A stretch of DNA of 64,000 bases from Bdellovibrio sp. NC01 (lineage in GTDB: Bacteria; Bdellovibrionota; Bdellovibrionia; Bdellovibrionales; Bdellovibrionaceae). Below, in pieces: positions 29,111-36,947 of the stretch. The position numbers were made by a program, and so were the translations under genes. Each line of letters begins with the position of its first letter. The first letter of the stretch is position 1. A model generated the notes under the pieces. The model had not been told where the DNA came from and did no database searches. It saw only the letters and a program-made list of their open reading frames with translations. The stretch is taken from contig NZ_CP030034.1 of NCBI RefSeq assembly GCF_006874625.1, positions 186,001 through 250,000 on the forward strand. Direction: 5' to 3'.

Positions 29111-29146
29111 CCGAACACAGCAAGCAAGGTATGCAACTGTGTTCGG
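29111..29146 (-). terminator. Hairpin terminator of the 29198 gene
   Basis: CCGAACACAG (29111-29120) pairs with CTGTGTTCGG (29137-29146). On the minus strand a T-rich run (about 29097-29104, complement of the A-run) follows within 10 bases. Confidence 0.55.
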
Positions 29147-29197
29147 AGCGGGGAGGAGTTCGAAGACTGTGGTGAGTCTTCGAATCATGGGAGGGGA

Positions 29198-29812
29198 CTA
29201 AATTGAAACTGGGAATGATACGCTAAAGATCCAACTTTTATCGTGGCCGTTGATATCATCTGTTGTTCCAGAGATAGGGCCAGCTTTTTCGACTGTCGTT
29301 GAATCATATTTGGCGTCTTGGTATTCAGCATTCAAGCTGACGACGCCAAGGTAAATACCTGCACCGATGCGGTACCCCTTAAGATCGTTGAATTTCACAT
29401 CGACGCCACCGATCTCTTCAGGATTTAAAGTTCCGCCAAGAATGTAAGTACCCCACACGCGCAAACCCGCAACAGGTGTTTGTGCGCCAAGAGTGACACC
29501 GCCATCCCACGAATCAGCGGAAGCTTTGCCGCCTAATGCAGACGAATCATAATCAGGTCGAGAGTAACGACCATCGAGTCCTAAGAAAATAGATTCGTAA
29601 ACATGAAAGCCTAAACGCAATCCTAATCCGAAACCTTTTAAGTCTTCTTTGGAATCGGAAAAGGGTGCGGGATAACTAACATCAACGTCGCCAGTTTGGT
29701 AAGTGACCATAGGTTCAACAAACAAACCGGCGCGGCTAAGTTCTTCAGCGGATGCGAAGCTTGTGCATGCAAATAGAATCAACGAAAATGTTAAGCCAGA
29801 AAGTAACTTCAC
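29198..29812 (-). CDS. Small outer-membrane beta-barrel protein
   Basis: 204 residues: signal peptide (cleavage after about 'CTSFASA', residue 22), then alternating amphipathic strands with Gly/aromatic pattern ('FGLGLRLGFHVYESIFLGLD', 'GYRIGAGIYLGVVSLNAEYQ') and a final strand 'SWIFSVSFPVSI'. Looks like an 8-stranded OmpW/OmpX-type barrel. GTG start with GGAGG. It lies 14 bases after the small exported gene at 29827 and should be in the same sigma-54 transcript. Confidence 0.75.
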   Translation of the reverse strand: MKLLSGLTFSLILFACTSFASAEELSRAGLFVEPMVTYQTGDVDVSYPAPFSDSKEDLKGFGLGLRLGFHVYESIFLGLDGRYSRPDYDSSALGGKASADSWDGGVTLGAQTPVAGLRVWGTYILGGTLNPEEIGGVDVKFNDLKGYRIGAGIYLGVVSLNAEYQDAKYDSTTVEKAGPISGTTDDINGHDKSWIFSVSFPVSI

Positions 29813-29826
29813 AAGAAACCTCCATG

Positions 29827-30072
29827 TTAATTCGCCATATCTTTGACTTCGTCTTTTACTTCTTCAGCGCGATTTTTAATTTTCTTATCAAGACACTCGA
29901 GTTTACCGTTCACCATTTCACAGGCTTTTTCTTCAACTCGGTGAGTTCCTTTTTTGATTTCTTTTTTTGCGTCTGACGCCACTTCGCGAGTGGTTTCGCT
30001 AACGCCAGCGTAAGAAGAGATGATGGGTGTAATAAAAAATCCTGCTACAAGCAGTGCGAACAATGCCTTCAT
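29827..30072 (-). CDS. Small exported charged helical protein
   Basis: 81 residues: signal peptide (about 1-22) and a Lys/Glu-rich helix with two cysteines ('KACEMVNGKLECLDKKIKNR'). Suggests a periplasmic helical stress protein. AAGGAG precedes the ATG, and a -24/-12 promoter lies 65 bases upstream. Confidence 0.65.
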   Translation of the reverse strand: MKALFALLVAGFFITPIISSYAGVSETTREVASDAKKEIKKGTHRVEEKACEMVNGKLECLDKKIKNRAEEVKDEVKDMAN

Positions 30073-30137
30073 TTAATCTCCTTGGTGAGCTTCTGCCTGA
30101 AACCATTTTTCCCTGTTTCAAGCGACACAGGATTACA

Positions 30138-30156
30138 TTGCAAGCCTGTGGCCAAA
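30138..30156 (-). promoter_or_regulatory. Predicted sigma-54 (-24/-12) promoter
   Basis: On the minus strand: TTTGGCCACAGGCTTGCAA. GG (complement of 30152-30153) and GC (complement of 30140-30141) are exactly 10 bases apart, and the TTGGC...TTGCA match to the RpoN consensus is near perfect. Drives the 30072-29198 pair. Confidence 0.75.
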
Positions 30157-30307
30157 GATGAATTCAAATATATTTGAAAAGAGCGTGTTTTATGTGTTTT
30201 GCGGGGCAAATCTCCCTGTATGCTAGAAATTTTCCCCTATAAGTTTGATAAACATTTAACCTGTTTTGGACTTGCTGTCGAAAGGCAACTCACCTAAAAG
30301 AGTTTAT

Positions 30308-33094
30308 ATGAAGAGATTGAAGAGAGTCTTTATTTTGTCCCATGAATGGAATGTCTTTGTCGTTCTCATCATTATTATTACGATCAGCTTGCTGAGCTGG
30401 TGGGTCGTAAAAATCCATTTGGAAAAAGAATGGAATGCACGTCTTTCTTATGAGGTCGAAAAAGTAACATCGTCAATTAATCGTGAATTGTATGGCTATG
30501 GCGATGCCTTGTTGGATACGCGCGCTTATTTCAAACAAAGTGGTGTGCCTTCACCAAAAGATTTCCAAGACTATATGGATTCGGCGCAAGTCTTCAGACG
30601 TTTCCCTGGTTTGCAGGGGATCGGTTTTGCGCAAGCGTTGCCTACGAAAGAAGATGTTCACGCGCTTGAAAATAAAATGCACTCGTTTGGCTATGAGGAA
30701 TTCAAACATTGGCCAGATGGTGAACGCAGTCTTTATACCGCTATCACAATGATCCAACCTGAAGACTGGCGTAATAAAAAAGGATTGGGTTACGACATGA
30801 TGTCGGACCTGATTCGTAAAGACGCCATGGTAAAGGCGTCGGAAGAAAATATCGTCACGATTACAGAACCCGTTGTTCTTATTCAGGACGATAACGAAAA
30901 AGATCAAAAAGGTTTCTTGATCTATGCACCGTTGTACAAAAATGCCGATAATACCGATCAAAAAGCATTGCGCGGTCCACTATTGGGGTTCGTGCATTCT
31001 GTCGTGCGCATTTATCGTTTCTTTAATGGCGGTTTAGGCGTTCCGCAGTTTTATAATGAAAAAGTAAATTATCAGATCCAAGCTTTCGATCAAAAAACAA
31101 ATCGCTCTGTTCCTATTTACGAGCGCTTCCCTGCAAAAGATGTCGAGCGTCCTACGACCGATATCTATATTGAAAAAGAATTGAAAGTTTTCGATAAGGT
31201 TTGGAAATTCCGTTTCGAACCACTTCCGCATTTCTTTAACTGGTATGAACGTTACGTGCCGATCTTATTCGCGTTTGTGACACTGGTAATGCTGTCAGTG
31301 ATCTTCTTGGCGCTGTGGTCAACACAACAATTCTTGAAATTCAGTGAACGTCATAAGGAATCGTTAGCACAAATTTCAAAAAGCAAATCGACGGAGATTT
31401 TATTATTTAGAAAATTAAATTCGATGCTTGCTGATATTTCTTCGGCCATTGAAAGTAACACGCTGTTTGAAAAGCTGTGTCAGCATTTAAGTGAAACTTT
31501 CAATGTCGATGACGTAGTCGTTTACGTGCAAGACCAGAATGGCACTTTCGAAAGACGTTTCCAAAAGGAACTTGAATCGTTCCCGCTAATTTTAAATCTG
31601 TCGACTGAATTCCAAGATTTGCAAATGGAAGGCCTGTTGCCACTGGCTTCAGATTTAGAAGTCGCACATAAATTTAAAGCGATGGTTCCTGATGATTTCT
31701 TTAAAATCGCCAGCGAACACAATTTGTATGTCACTGAAACTGTTCTGCATGAGTCTGGTAAGAAGACGTCGGTCTTAGTATTGCTACAAGCGCCGCAAAG
31801 TTTGTTAGATACGAATATTAAAGAATACGCTCTGCTAAGTCTTATCAAACAATTCGCGATGTCTTACGATAAAGCGATTCTTTTAAGAAAAGCAGAAGAC
31901 GCAAATCTAATGAAGAGTTCATTCTTGGCAAACATGAGTCACGAAATCAGAACTCCATTGGGCGTGATCGTTGGTTTTTCCGAAATCCTTGCGCAAGATG
32001 ATTTGGAACCTGAAGACAAACAAAACATCGTCAGCAGCGTAAAACGTAACGGTAAAGAGCTAGCGCGTCTTATTGACGACATCTTGGATATTTCTAAAGT
32101 GGAAGCAGGAATGTTGCACTTTGAAATGGCGCAAGTGAATTTGGAAGGTTTGATTTCGGAGATCAAATCGGTGATGGATGTGCGTGCGAAAGAAAAACAC
32201 ATTCAATTTAACATCGCTCGTTTAAGTAATATTCCAAATTACGTTGTGACTGATGATATTCGTTTGAAACAGATCTTAGTGAATATCGTGGGTAACGCCA
32301 TTAAGTTTACTGATAAAGGCAGCGTGAAGCTTTTGTATCGCACATCAAATGGCGATGATGGCGCTGAATATTTGGAATTCCAAGTCCAAGATACCGGCAC
32401 GGGCATTAGCGAAAAAAATCGCATCAATCTGTTTAAACCGTTTTCACAAGGTGATGTGACGACGACACGTAAGTACGGCGGTACTGGCCTGGGTTTAGCG
32501 CTGTCAAAACGTTTGGCGGAACTTCTTGGTGGTGAGTTGTTCTTGCAAGAAACATCACTGGGTAAAGGTTCAACGTTCTGTTTGCGAATTCCGTTGAAAG
32601 GGGTGGCTGGTCAGCAAACTCTTTCAATTAAAGATGTCGAGCCAGTTTCGTCGGTGGAGTCTTCATTGGTACAGGCTACAAAAACCGATATTGATTGGGC
32701 CAGCATGGATTTGCGCAACATTTTAAGAGGCGTCAGAGTCTTGCTTGTGGAGGACTCTGTGGATAATCAGGAAATCTACGAACACTTCCTGATGGCTGCG
32801 GGCGCTGATGTGAAAATCGCAGAAGACGGCGAAAAGGCGATTGAGTCGGCATTTAAATATTCACCAGACATCGTCTTAATGGACATTCAAATTCCAAAGA
32901 TTGATGGCAAAGAGGCTACAAAAAAATTAAGACAGCGCGGATTTACTCAGCCGATCGTTGCTTTGACGGCGCATGCTTTGAATGAAGAAGTGCGTAGCTG
33001 TTTGGCGGCAGGTTGTAACGGTCAGATCACGAAGCCTGTGTCTGGCGAGCTGTTAGTGCAAGAAGTGTATTTTTATCTGAATCATCGAGGTTAG
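30308..33094 (+). CDS. CHASE-domain hybrid sensor histidine kinase
   Basis: 928 residues from the ATG at 30308 (a TTG at 30266 is a weaker choice). First membrane helix (about 15-32); periplasmic CHASE domain (about 75-240, 'PGLQGIGFAQALP', 'RKDAMVKASEENIVTITEPV'); second helix (about 315-338); GAF-like region (about 375-525); HisKA with His545 in 'MSHEIRTPLG'; HATPase ('DDIRLKQILVNIVGNAIKFT', 'GTGLGLALSKRL'); C-terminal receiver with Asp859 in 'IVLMDIQIPKIDG'. CHASE domains bind small extracellular ligands. A separate Hpt gene follows by one base, so phosphoryl flow His-Asp-His-Asp is expected, ending at the NtrC-type regulator at 34914. Confidence 0.93.
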   Translation: MKRLKRVFILSHEWNVFVVLIIIITISLLSWWVVKIHLEKEWNARLSYEVEKVTSSINRELYGYGDALLDTRAYFKQSGVPSPKDFQDYMDSAQVFRRFPGLQGIGFAQALPTKEDVHALENKMHSFGYEEFKHWPDGERSLYTAITMIQPEDWRNKKGLGYDMMSDLIRKDAMVKASEENIVTITEPVVLIQDDNEKDQKGFLIYAPLYKNADNTDQKALRGPLLGFVHSVVRIYRFFNGGLGVPQFYNEKVNYQIQAFDQKTNRSVPIYERFPAKDVERPTTDIYIEKELKVFDKVWKFRFEPLPHFFNWYERYVPILFAFVTLVMLSVIFLALWSTQQFLKFSERHKESLAQISKSKSTEILLFRKLNSMLADISSAIESNTLFEKLCQHLSETFNVDDVVVYVQDQNGTFERRFQKELESFPLILNLSTEFQDLQMEGLLPLASDLEVAHKFKAMVPDDFFKIASEHNLYVTETVLHESGKKTSVLVLLQAPQSLLDTNIKEYALLSLIKQFAMSYDKAILLRKAEDANLMKSSFLANMSHEIRTPLGVIVGFSEILAQDDLEPEDKQNIVSSVKRNGKELARLIDDILDISKVEAGMLHFEMAQVNLEGLISEIKSVMDVRAKEKHIQFNIARLSNIPNYVVTDDIRLKQILVNIVGNAIKFTDKGSVKLLYRTSNGDDGAEYLEFQVQDTGTGISEKNRINLFKPFSQGDVTTTRKYGGTGLGLALSKRLAELLGGELFLQETSLGKGSTFCLRIPLKGVAGQQTLSIKDVEPVSSVESSLVQATKTDIDWASMDLRNILRGVRVLLVEDSVDNQEIYEHFLMAAGADVKIAEDGEKAIESAFKYSPDIVLMDIQIPKIDGKEATKKLRQRGFTQPIVALTAHALNEEVRSCLAAGCNGQITKPVSGELLVQEVYFYLNHRG

Positions 33095-33095
33095 T

Positions 33096-33386
33096 ATGGC
33101 TGAAGGTTTTGCGGTTCCTAAAGGATCACAGATTAAATACTTGCAGCGTCGCTTAGACGAATTGCAGAAGTTAGAAGAAAGTTTTAAGTCGGAAGTGAAC
33201 TTTGAGTTGGCTCACAAAATGGGCCATCAAATCAAAGGCAATGCTTCGACGTTTAATTTACAGTCGCTTGAATCATTTGGTTTAAGATTAGAAAAGGCAG
33301 CACAAAGAAAAGATTCCGCTGCCGTTCGTGAAGAGCTTATTGGTCTAACAGGTATCGTTGCTGATCTTCTTAAAGAGTTAATTTAA
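33096..33386 (+). CDS. Stand-alone Hpt phosphotransfer protein
   Basis: 96 residues, four-helix Hpt fold with the H-x-x-K-G motif at His44 ('GHQIKGNASTFNL'). Starts 1 base after the kinase stop, so co-translated. It is the expected shuttle between the kinase's receiver and a downstream regulator. Its end overlaps the convergent gene at 33378 by 9 bases. Confidence 0.88.
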   Translation: MAEGFAVPKGSQIKYLQRRLDELQKLEESFKSEVNFELAHKMGHQIKGNASTFNLQSLESFGLRLEKAAQRKDSAAVREELIGLTGIVADLLKELI

Positions 33387-33632
33387 CTGAGTTGTTTTGC
33401 GCAGAAGATAGCTGTAAAGAGCCAAAACGAAACTTGCGCCTAGTAAAGACACAATAATCGCGAGCGGTTCATAAGGCAGGAAGATTCCTGCTTTCGCTCC
33501 GATGAAGTAACTGAAGAACGATCCTGTTACACCTAAAAGCAGAGTAATGACCCAACCGCCGACGTTCTTACTGCGCGCATAAGTTTTCACTGCGACTGCA
33601 ACTAAAACGCCTAAAAAAACTGCTGTGATCAT
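33378..33632 (-). CDS. YeaQ/GlsB-like small membrane protein
   Basis: 84 residues with three hydrophobic segments (about 2-16, 27-47, 57-78) and a glycine-rich middle ('VGGWVITLLLGVTGSFFSYF'). Resembles the GlsB/YeaQ/YmgE transglycosylase-associated family, which is stress induced. Last of the small stress genes on this strand; AAGGAGG precedes the start. Confidence 0.65.
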   Translation of the reverse strand: MITAVFLGVLVAVAVKTYARSKNVGGWVITLLLGVTGSFFSYFIGAKAGIFLPYEPLAIIVSLLGASFVLALYSYLLRKTTQLN

Positions 33633-33658
33633 ATTTTCCTCCTTTCGGTGTTAATAAT

Positions 33659-33694
33659 TTAAAAAGACGAAGCCGAATTTCTTCGGCCGTCTGT
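33659..33694 (-). terminator. Rho-independent terminator of the YqjD-like gene
   Basis: On the minus strand: GACGGCCGAAG-AAA-TTCGGCTTCGTC followed by TTTTT. Separates the YqjD-like gene from the YeaQ-like gene. Confidence 0.75.
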
Positions 33695-33701
33695 GAATGT
33701 C

Positions 33702-33971
33702 TTATTTTCTTTTTCTTAAAGCCACCAGACCGCCAACAAGAAGCCCGATACCAGCAACACCCAGGGCCACATATAATGGATTTTTTCGAGCAAAGCTCGT
33801 CGCAGATTTCGCATACTCTTGAGCTTTGTCTGCCGCGATACTGACTCCGTGTTGAAGTTCAGATTTGATTTCATCGACATCAATGTTGCCTCTGGAAAAT
33901 GTATCCTTCAAATCGTTCAAAGATTTTTTACCGTTCATACTGTTTTGCAGTTGGTTACTTGGTGTAGCCAT
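33702..33971 (-). CDS. YqjD/ElaB-like (DUF883-type) protein
   Basis: 89 residues: charged helix (about 15-65) and one C-terminal membrane helix with a glycine zipper ('YVALGVAGIGLLVGGLVAL') and a basic end (RKRK). Matches the YqjD/ElaB layout; those proteins anchor ribosomes to the inner membrane in stationary phase in E. coli, under RpoS. Its leader carries a long hairpin. Confidence 0.72.
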   Translation of the reverse strand: MATPSNQLQNSMNGKKSLNDLKDTFSRGNIDVDEIKSELQHGVSIAADKAQEYAKSATSFARKNPLYVALGVAGIGLLVGGLVALRKRK

Positions 33972-34008
33972 TTGAAACTCCTTTGTTGGAAGTTGTTTTG
34001 TTAAGGAA

Positions 34009-34043
34009 GACTGCTCTTTCGCGGAAGACCGGAAAGAGCAGTC
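34009..34043 (-). other. Hairpin in the yqjD-like leader
   Basis: Perfect 12-bp inverted repeat GACTGCTCTTTC/GAAAGAGCAGTC with an 11-base loop. No T-run follows on either strand, so it is not a standard terminator. A weak GG-N10-GC match (CGG...CTGC, 34038-34051 on the minus strand) overlaps its right arm. Confidence 0.5.
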
Positions 34044-34091
34044 GCTAAACCGTAAGCGGACTTAATACCGCGAACGATTAATTTGTTTCGA

Positions 34092-34334
34092 TTAGTGAGG
34101 GCGCTCTGGTTTGTCGAGATCTTCACGAGTTGAAGAAAGGTATTTGTCCATCACTGCTGAAACTTTTTGCGAGGCTTCTTCTTTCGCCATGCCATATTTT
34201 TGTTGAAGCACGCCTGCGATTGCTGTGGCATCACCTTTGGTTTTTTCCCACTCATCGTCAGTGACGTTGCCCCACGCTTTGCGAAGGTCGCCTTTGATCT
34301 CTTTCCATTTTCCTTGGATAAAGTCGTTATTCAT
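34092..34334 (-). CDS. CsbD family stress protein
   Basis: 80 residues, typical CsbD: 'IQGKWKEIKGDLRKAWGNVT' then 'DDEW...KGDATAIAGVLQQKYG'. CsbD-like proteins are highly induced under general stress, function unknown. AGGAGG before the ATG; a -24/-12 promoter lies 34 bases upstream. Confidence 0.9.
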   Translation of the reverse strand: MNNDFIQGKWKEIKGDLRKAWGNVTDDEWEKTKGDATAIAGVLQQKYGMAKEEASQKVSAVMDKYLSSTREDLDKPERPH

Positions 34335-34366
34335 TGTGAACCTCCTAGTTGTTACCTAAAAGTAAA

Positions 34367-34383
34367 GCAACGCTGAGGCCAAC
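34367..34383 (-). promoter_or_regulatory. Predicted sigma-54 promoter of the csbD gene
   Basis: Minus strand TTGGCCTCAGCGTTGCT: GG (complement of 34380-34381) and GC (complement of 34368-34369) spaced by 10. Confidence 0.7.
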
Positions 34384-34433
34384 CGTGAGATCAAATCTAC
34401 CAGGGAAAGAAGGTCCAGCGTTGCGATGAATAG

Positions 34434-34458
34434 GGCATAATGCCCCGCTCGACGGGGA
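34434..34458. promoter_or_regulatory. Two short overlapping palindromes, candidate activator site
   Basis: GGGCAT-A-ATGCCC (34434-34446) overlaps CCCCG-CTCGA-CGGGG (34444-34458). They sit about 55-75 bases upstream of the csbD -24 element, in the region where enhancer sites for NtrC-type proteins are found. Could instead be a transcript-end hairpin. Confidence 0.35.
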
Positions 34459-34471
34459 GATGTTCCTGTTT

Positions 34472-34508
34472 AAAAAAAGAGGAGGAAGCTTTATCAGCTT
34501 CCTCCTCT
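34472..34508 (-). terminator. Terminator of the DUF1328 gene
   Basis: 13-bp stem AGAGGAGGAAGCT/AGCTTCCTCCTCT (34479-34508) followed on the minus strand by a T-run (complement of 34472-34478). Confidence 0.85.
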
Positions 34509-34542
34509 AAAAATTCGAGACGTGTAAGCACAAACAACAACC

Positions 34543-34719
34543 TCAAATTTTTGGCGATTTACCTCTAAATAAACTAATCAAGTAGCTGGCGATCGCTAAA
34601 ACCAAGAAGACAAAAAGTAATGTCTTACCGATTTCCATCGATACGCCGGCAATTCCTGTCGCGCCTAAAACGAAAGCTACGAGTGCGATCACGAAGAATG
34701 TTATTGCTGCGCTAACCAT
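34543..34719 (-). CDS. DUF1328 (YtjA-like) small membrane protein
   Basis: 58 residues, two membrane helices ('SAAITFFVIALVAFVLGATG' and 'TLLFVFLVLAIASYLISLF'), ending with a short basic tail. DUF1328/YtjA proteins are stress associated. Starting at 34719 (AAGGAG six bases upstream) rather than at the upstream in-frame codon 34791. Confidence 0.85.
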   Translation of the reverse strand: MVSAAITFFVIALVAFVLGATGIAGVSMEIGKTLLFVFLVLAIASYLISLFRGKSPKI

Positions 34720-34766
34720 GATGAACTCCTTTTCCGCATTATTACAAACGGGACATTTTAGTACTA

Positions 34767-34783
34767 TGCAATTGAAGGTCCAG
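34767..34783 (-). promoter_or_regulatory. Predicted sigma-54 promoter of the DUF1328 gene
   Basis: Minus strand CTGGACCTTCAATTGCA: GG (complement of 34780-34781), GC (complement of 34768-34769), 10-base spacing, 48 bases before the ATG. Confidence 0.65.
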
Positions 34784-34913
34784 ATCAACAATGTCTTATA
34801 ATGCGATATATTGCTTATTAGATGCGTTGTATGACAAATGAGGCAAAAATACCTAAAAAACTTGCGGAATTCTGCCCCCTGGGTTTAAAAAGGACAAAGA
34901 CAAAGGAAACTCT

Positions 34914-36317
34914 ATGGATAAGCCAAAGACTATTCTTCTGATTGAAGACGATATCGATTTAGCAGAACTGATCACGGCCTTCTTTCGTCAAAAAAATATA
35001 TCCGTGATTCATTTAGAAGATCCAATGCAGGCGATGAAAGATGTGACGTCGGGTGCGATCAAGTGTGACGCGATCATCACTGACTTGAATCTGCCAAAGA
35101 TGTCGGGTCTTGATTTCATCAAACAACTTCGCGCTGATGGTCTTTTGATTCCGATTATTTTAATCACAGTTTCAAATGACGTTGATACTGCGGCAGAAGC
35201 TATTGAAGCCGGGGCTTATGACTTCGTGGTGAAGCCATTGCATTTCCCACAATTATTAATTTCAGCACAACGTGCATTTAAATATTCAATTCTAAACGCC
35301 GAAAATCAAAACTTGCGTGAAACTTTGGATTCAACAAAAGGTCTGAATCCAGAAGGTATCATCGGTAAAAGCGAAGGCATTCGCCGTCTGATGGAGCTTT
35401 CAAAACGTGTCGCCAAATCCGCAGCAACTGTTTCAATCACAGGGGAAAGTGGTTCGGGAAAAGAAGTTTTTGCTCGTGCTATTCATAACTGGAGTCCGCG
35501 CGCGAAAAAACCTTTTATTGCGATTAACTGTTCTGCCATTCCCGAAAATCTTTTAGAGTCGGAATTATTCGGTCATGCGAAAGGTTCATTCACAGGGGCC
35601 TCTGATAAAAAGATCGGTTTATTTGAAGAGGCAGACGGCGGGACTTTGTTCCTTGATGAAATCGGCGATTTGAACTTGGCTCTGCAAGCGAAGTTACTGC
35701 GTGTGTTGCAGGAAAAAGAAATCAAACGTGTCGGTGAAAATCAAAGTCGTTCGATTGACGTGCGCGTGATTGCGGCGACCCATAAAGATTTGCGCCAAGA
35801 AGTGGCGGCGAAACGATTCCGCGAAGACTTATTCTTCCGTCTGAATGTTATTCCGATCAAAATTCCGCCTTTGCGTGATCGTCGTGAAGACATCATGCCA
35901 TTGGCAGAATTCTTCTTAAAGAAATACAACAATCTTAACGGTACAAAAATCACGGGCTTTAAAAAGAATGCGAAAGAGTTTTTATTAACTCATCCGTGGC
36001 GCGGGAATGTGCGTGAACTTGAAAACGCTATCGAGCGCGCGGTAGTTCTGACGACGGGACCTGAAATTGAGTTGGGTTCATTCTTATTATTTGATGAATC
36101 AAATCCTGCAGAGCTTGAATCGCATGAAGATAAAAAGAACACGTTCGTGTTTCGCTTCGGTGATGAAGTGGAACCGTTGCGCGAAGTTGAAAAGAAATAT
36201 GTGCAGTTCGTTTACGAGCGTCACAATCGCGCTAAGGAATTAACAGCGAAAGCTTTGGGTATTGATCGTAAGACCTTGTACCGTAAGCTTCAGGAAATTG
36301 ACCCCGCTCTGCCATAA
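34914..36317 (+). CDS. NtrC-family sigma-54-dependent response regulator
   Basis: 467 residues: receiver (Asp57 in 'AIITDLNLPKMSG', Lys in 'VVKPLHF'), AAA+ sigma-54 activator domain (Walker A GESGSGKE at 177-184; sigma-54 contact loop as GSFTGA instead of GAFTGA; 'DGGTLFLDEIGDL' Walker B; 'HPWRGNVRELENAIERAV') and C-terminal Fis-type helix-turn-helix ('AKALGIDRKTLYRKLQEI'). Likely end point of the phosphorelay from the kinase at 30308 and Hpt at 33096, and activator of the -24/-12 promoters at 30138, 34367, 34767 and 36397. Confidence 0.93.
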   Translation: MDKPKTILLIEDDIDLAELITAFFRQKNISVIHLEDPMQAMKDVTSGAIKCDAIITDLNLPKMSGLDFIKQLRADGLLIPIILITVSNDVDTAAEAIEAGAYDFVVKPLHFPQLLISAQRAFKYSILNAENQNLRETLDSTKGLNPEGIIGKSEGIRRLMELSKRVAKSAATVSITGESGSGKEVFARAIHNWSPRAKKPFIAINCSAIPENLLESELFGHAKGSFTGASDKKIGLFEEADGGTLFLDEIGDLNLALQAKLLRVLQEKEIKRVGENQSRSIDVRVIAATHKDLRQEVAAKRFREDLFFRLNVIPIKIPPLRDRREDIMPLAEFFLKKYNNLNGTKITGFKKNAKEFLLTHPWRGNVRELENAIERAVVLTTGPEIELGSFLLFDESNPAELESHEDKKNTFVFRFGDEVEPLREVEKKYVQFVYERHNRAKELTAKALGIDRKTLYRKLQEIDPALP

Positions 36318-36322
36318 GATTT

Positions 36323-36359
36323 GGGGTGAAAGTCATCCCTTGGTAGGGAATTTCACCCC
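36323..36359 (+). terminator. Nested hairpin after the sigma-54 regulator
   Basis: GGGGTGAAA (36323-36331) pairs with TTTCACCCC (36351-36359), with an inner TCCC-TTGGTA-GGGA. No T-run follows, so it could also be a protein site for the dps promoter 40 bases on. Confidence 0.5.
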
Positions 36360-36396
36360 GTAAAATTGTTAAAACGCAATAAAGAGCATTTGATAG

Positions 36397-36413
36397 TTGG
36401 TTTCCCATTTGCA
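36397..36413 (+). promoter_or_regulatory. Predicted sigma-54 promoter of dps
   Basis: TTGGTTTCCCATTTGCA: GG 36399-36400 and GC 36411-36412 with 10 bases between; ATG at 36442. Confidence 0.75.
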
Positions 36414-36441
36414 CTTCCTCTTCAGCAGAAGGGGAAACATT

Positions 36442-36942
36442 ATGCTAGATCCAAAACCGACACTGCAAAGATACCACGAAAATTTTTTGGGTTTATCTTC
36501 GATTGAACGAATCAGAAACGCCGACATCTTGTCGAATTTGTTGTCTGATTCCTACTTCATGCTTTTAAAAACTCAAAACTGTCATTGGAACGTCACAGGT
36601 CCAACCTTCAAATCTCTTCATCAGCTTTTTGAAGAACAATATAAAGAGTTATTCAAGGCGATTGATGAAATCGCAGAACGTATTCGCGGCTTGGGCGAAT
36701 ACACTCCGGCAAGTTTTATTGATTTTTCAGAACGTTCGCAAATCAAAGAACGTCGCGAGCATGCTGATTATATGGATATGTTGCGTGATTTGGGTGTGTC
36801 GACTCAGATTATGATCAATCGCTTGCGCGACTTCATTCGTGATATCGACACTTCTGAAGATTCAGTGACACATGATTTGTTAGTGCGTCGCTTGGCCGTC
36901 CATGAGAAGAATCTGTGGATGATTCAATCTTTCACGAGCTAA
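36442..36942 (+). CDS. dps: Dps-family ferritin-like protein
   Basis: 166 residues, one four-helix bundle. Dps ferroxidase residues are present: 'LKTQNCHWNVTGPTFKSLHQ' then 'LFEEQYKELFKAIDEIAERI', including the conserved His, Asp and Glu. Binds iron and protects DNA from peroxide. ATG at 36442 with AGGGG; longer in-frame start at 36397 overlaps the promoter and is rejected. Confidence 0.92.
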   Translation: MLDPKPTLQRYHENFLGLSSIERIRNADILSNLLSDSYFMLLKTQNCHWNVTGPTFKSLHQLFEEQYKELFKAIDEIAERIRGLGEYTPASFIDFSERSQIKERREHADYMDMLRDLGVSTQIMINRLRDFIRDIDTSEDSVTHDLLVRRLAVHEKNLWMIQSFTS

Positions 36943-36947
36943 AAAGA

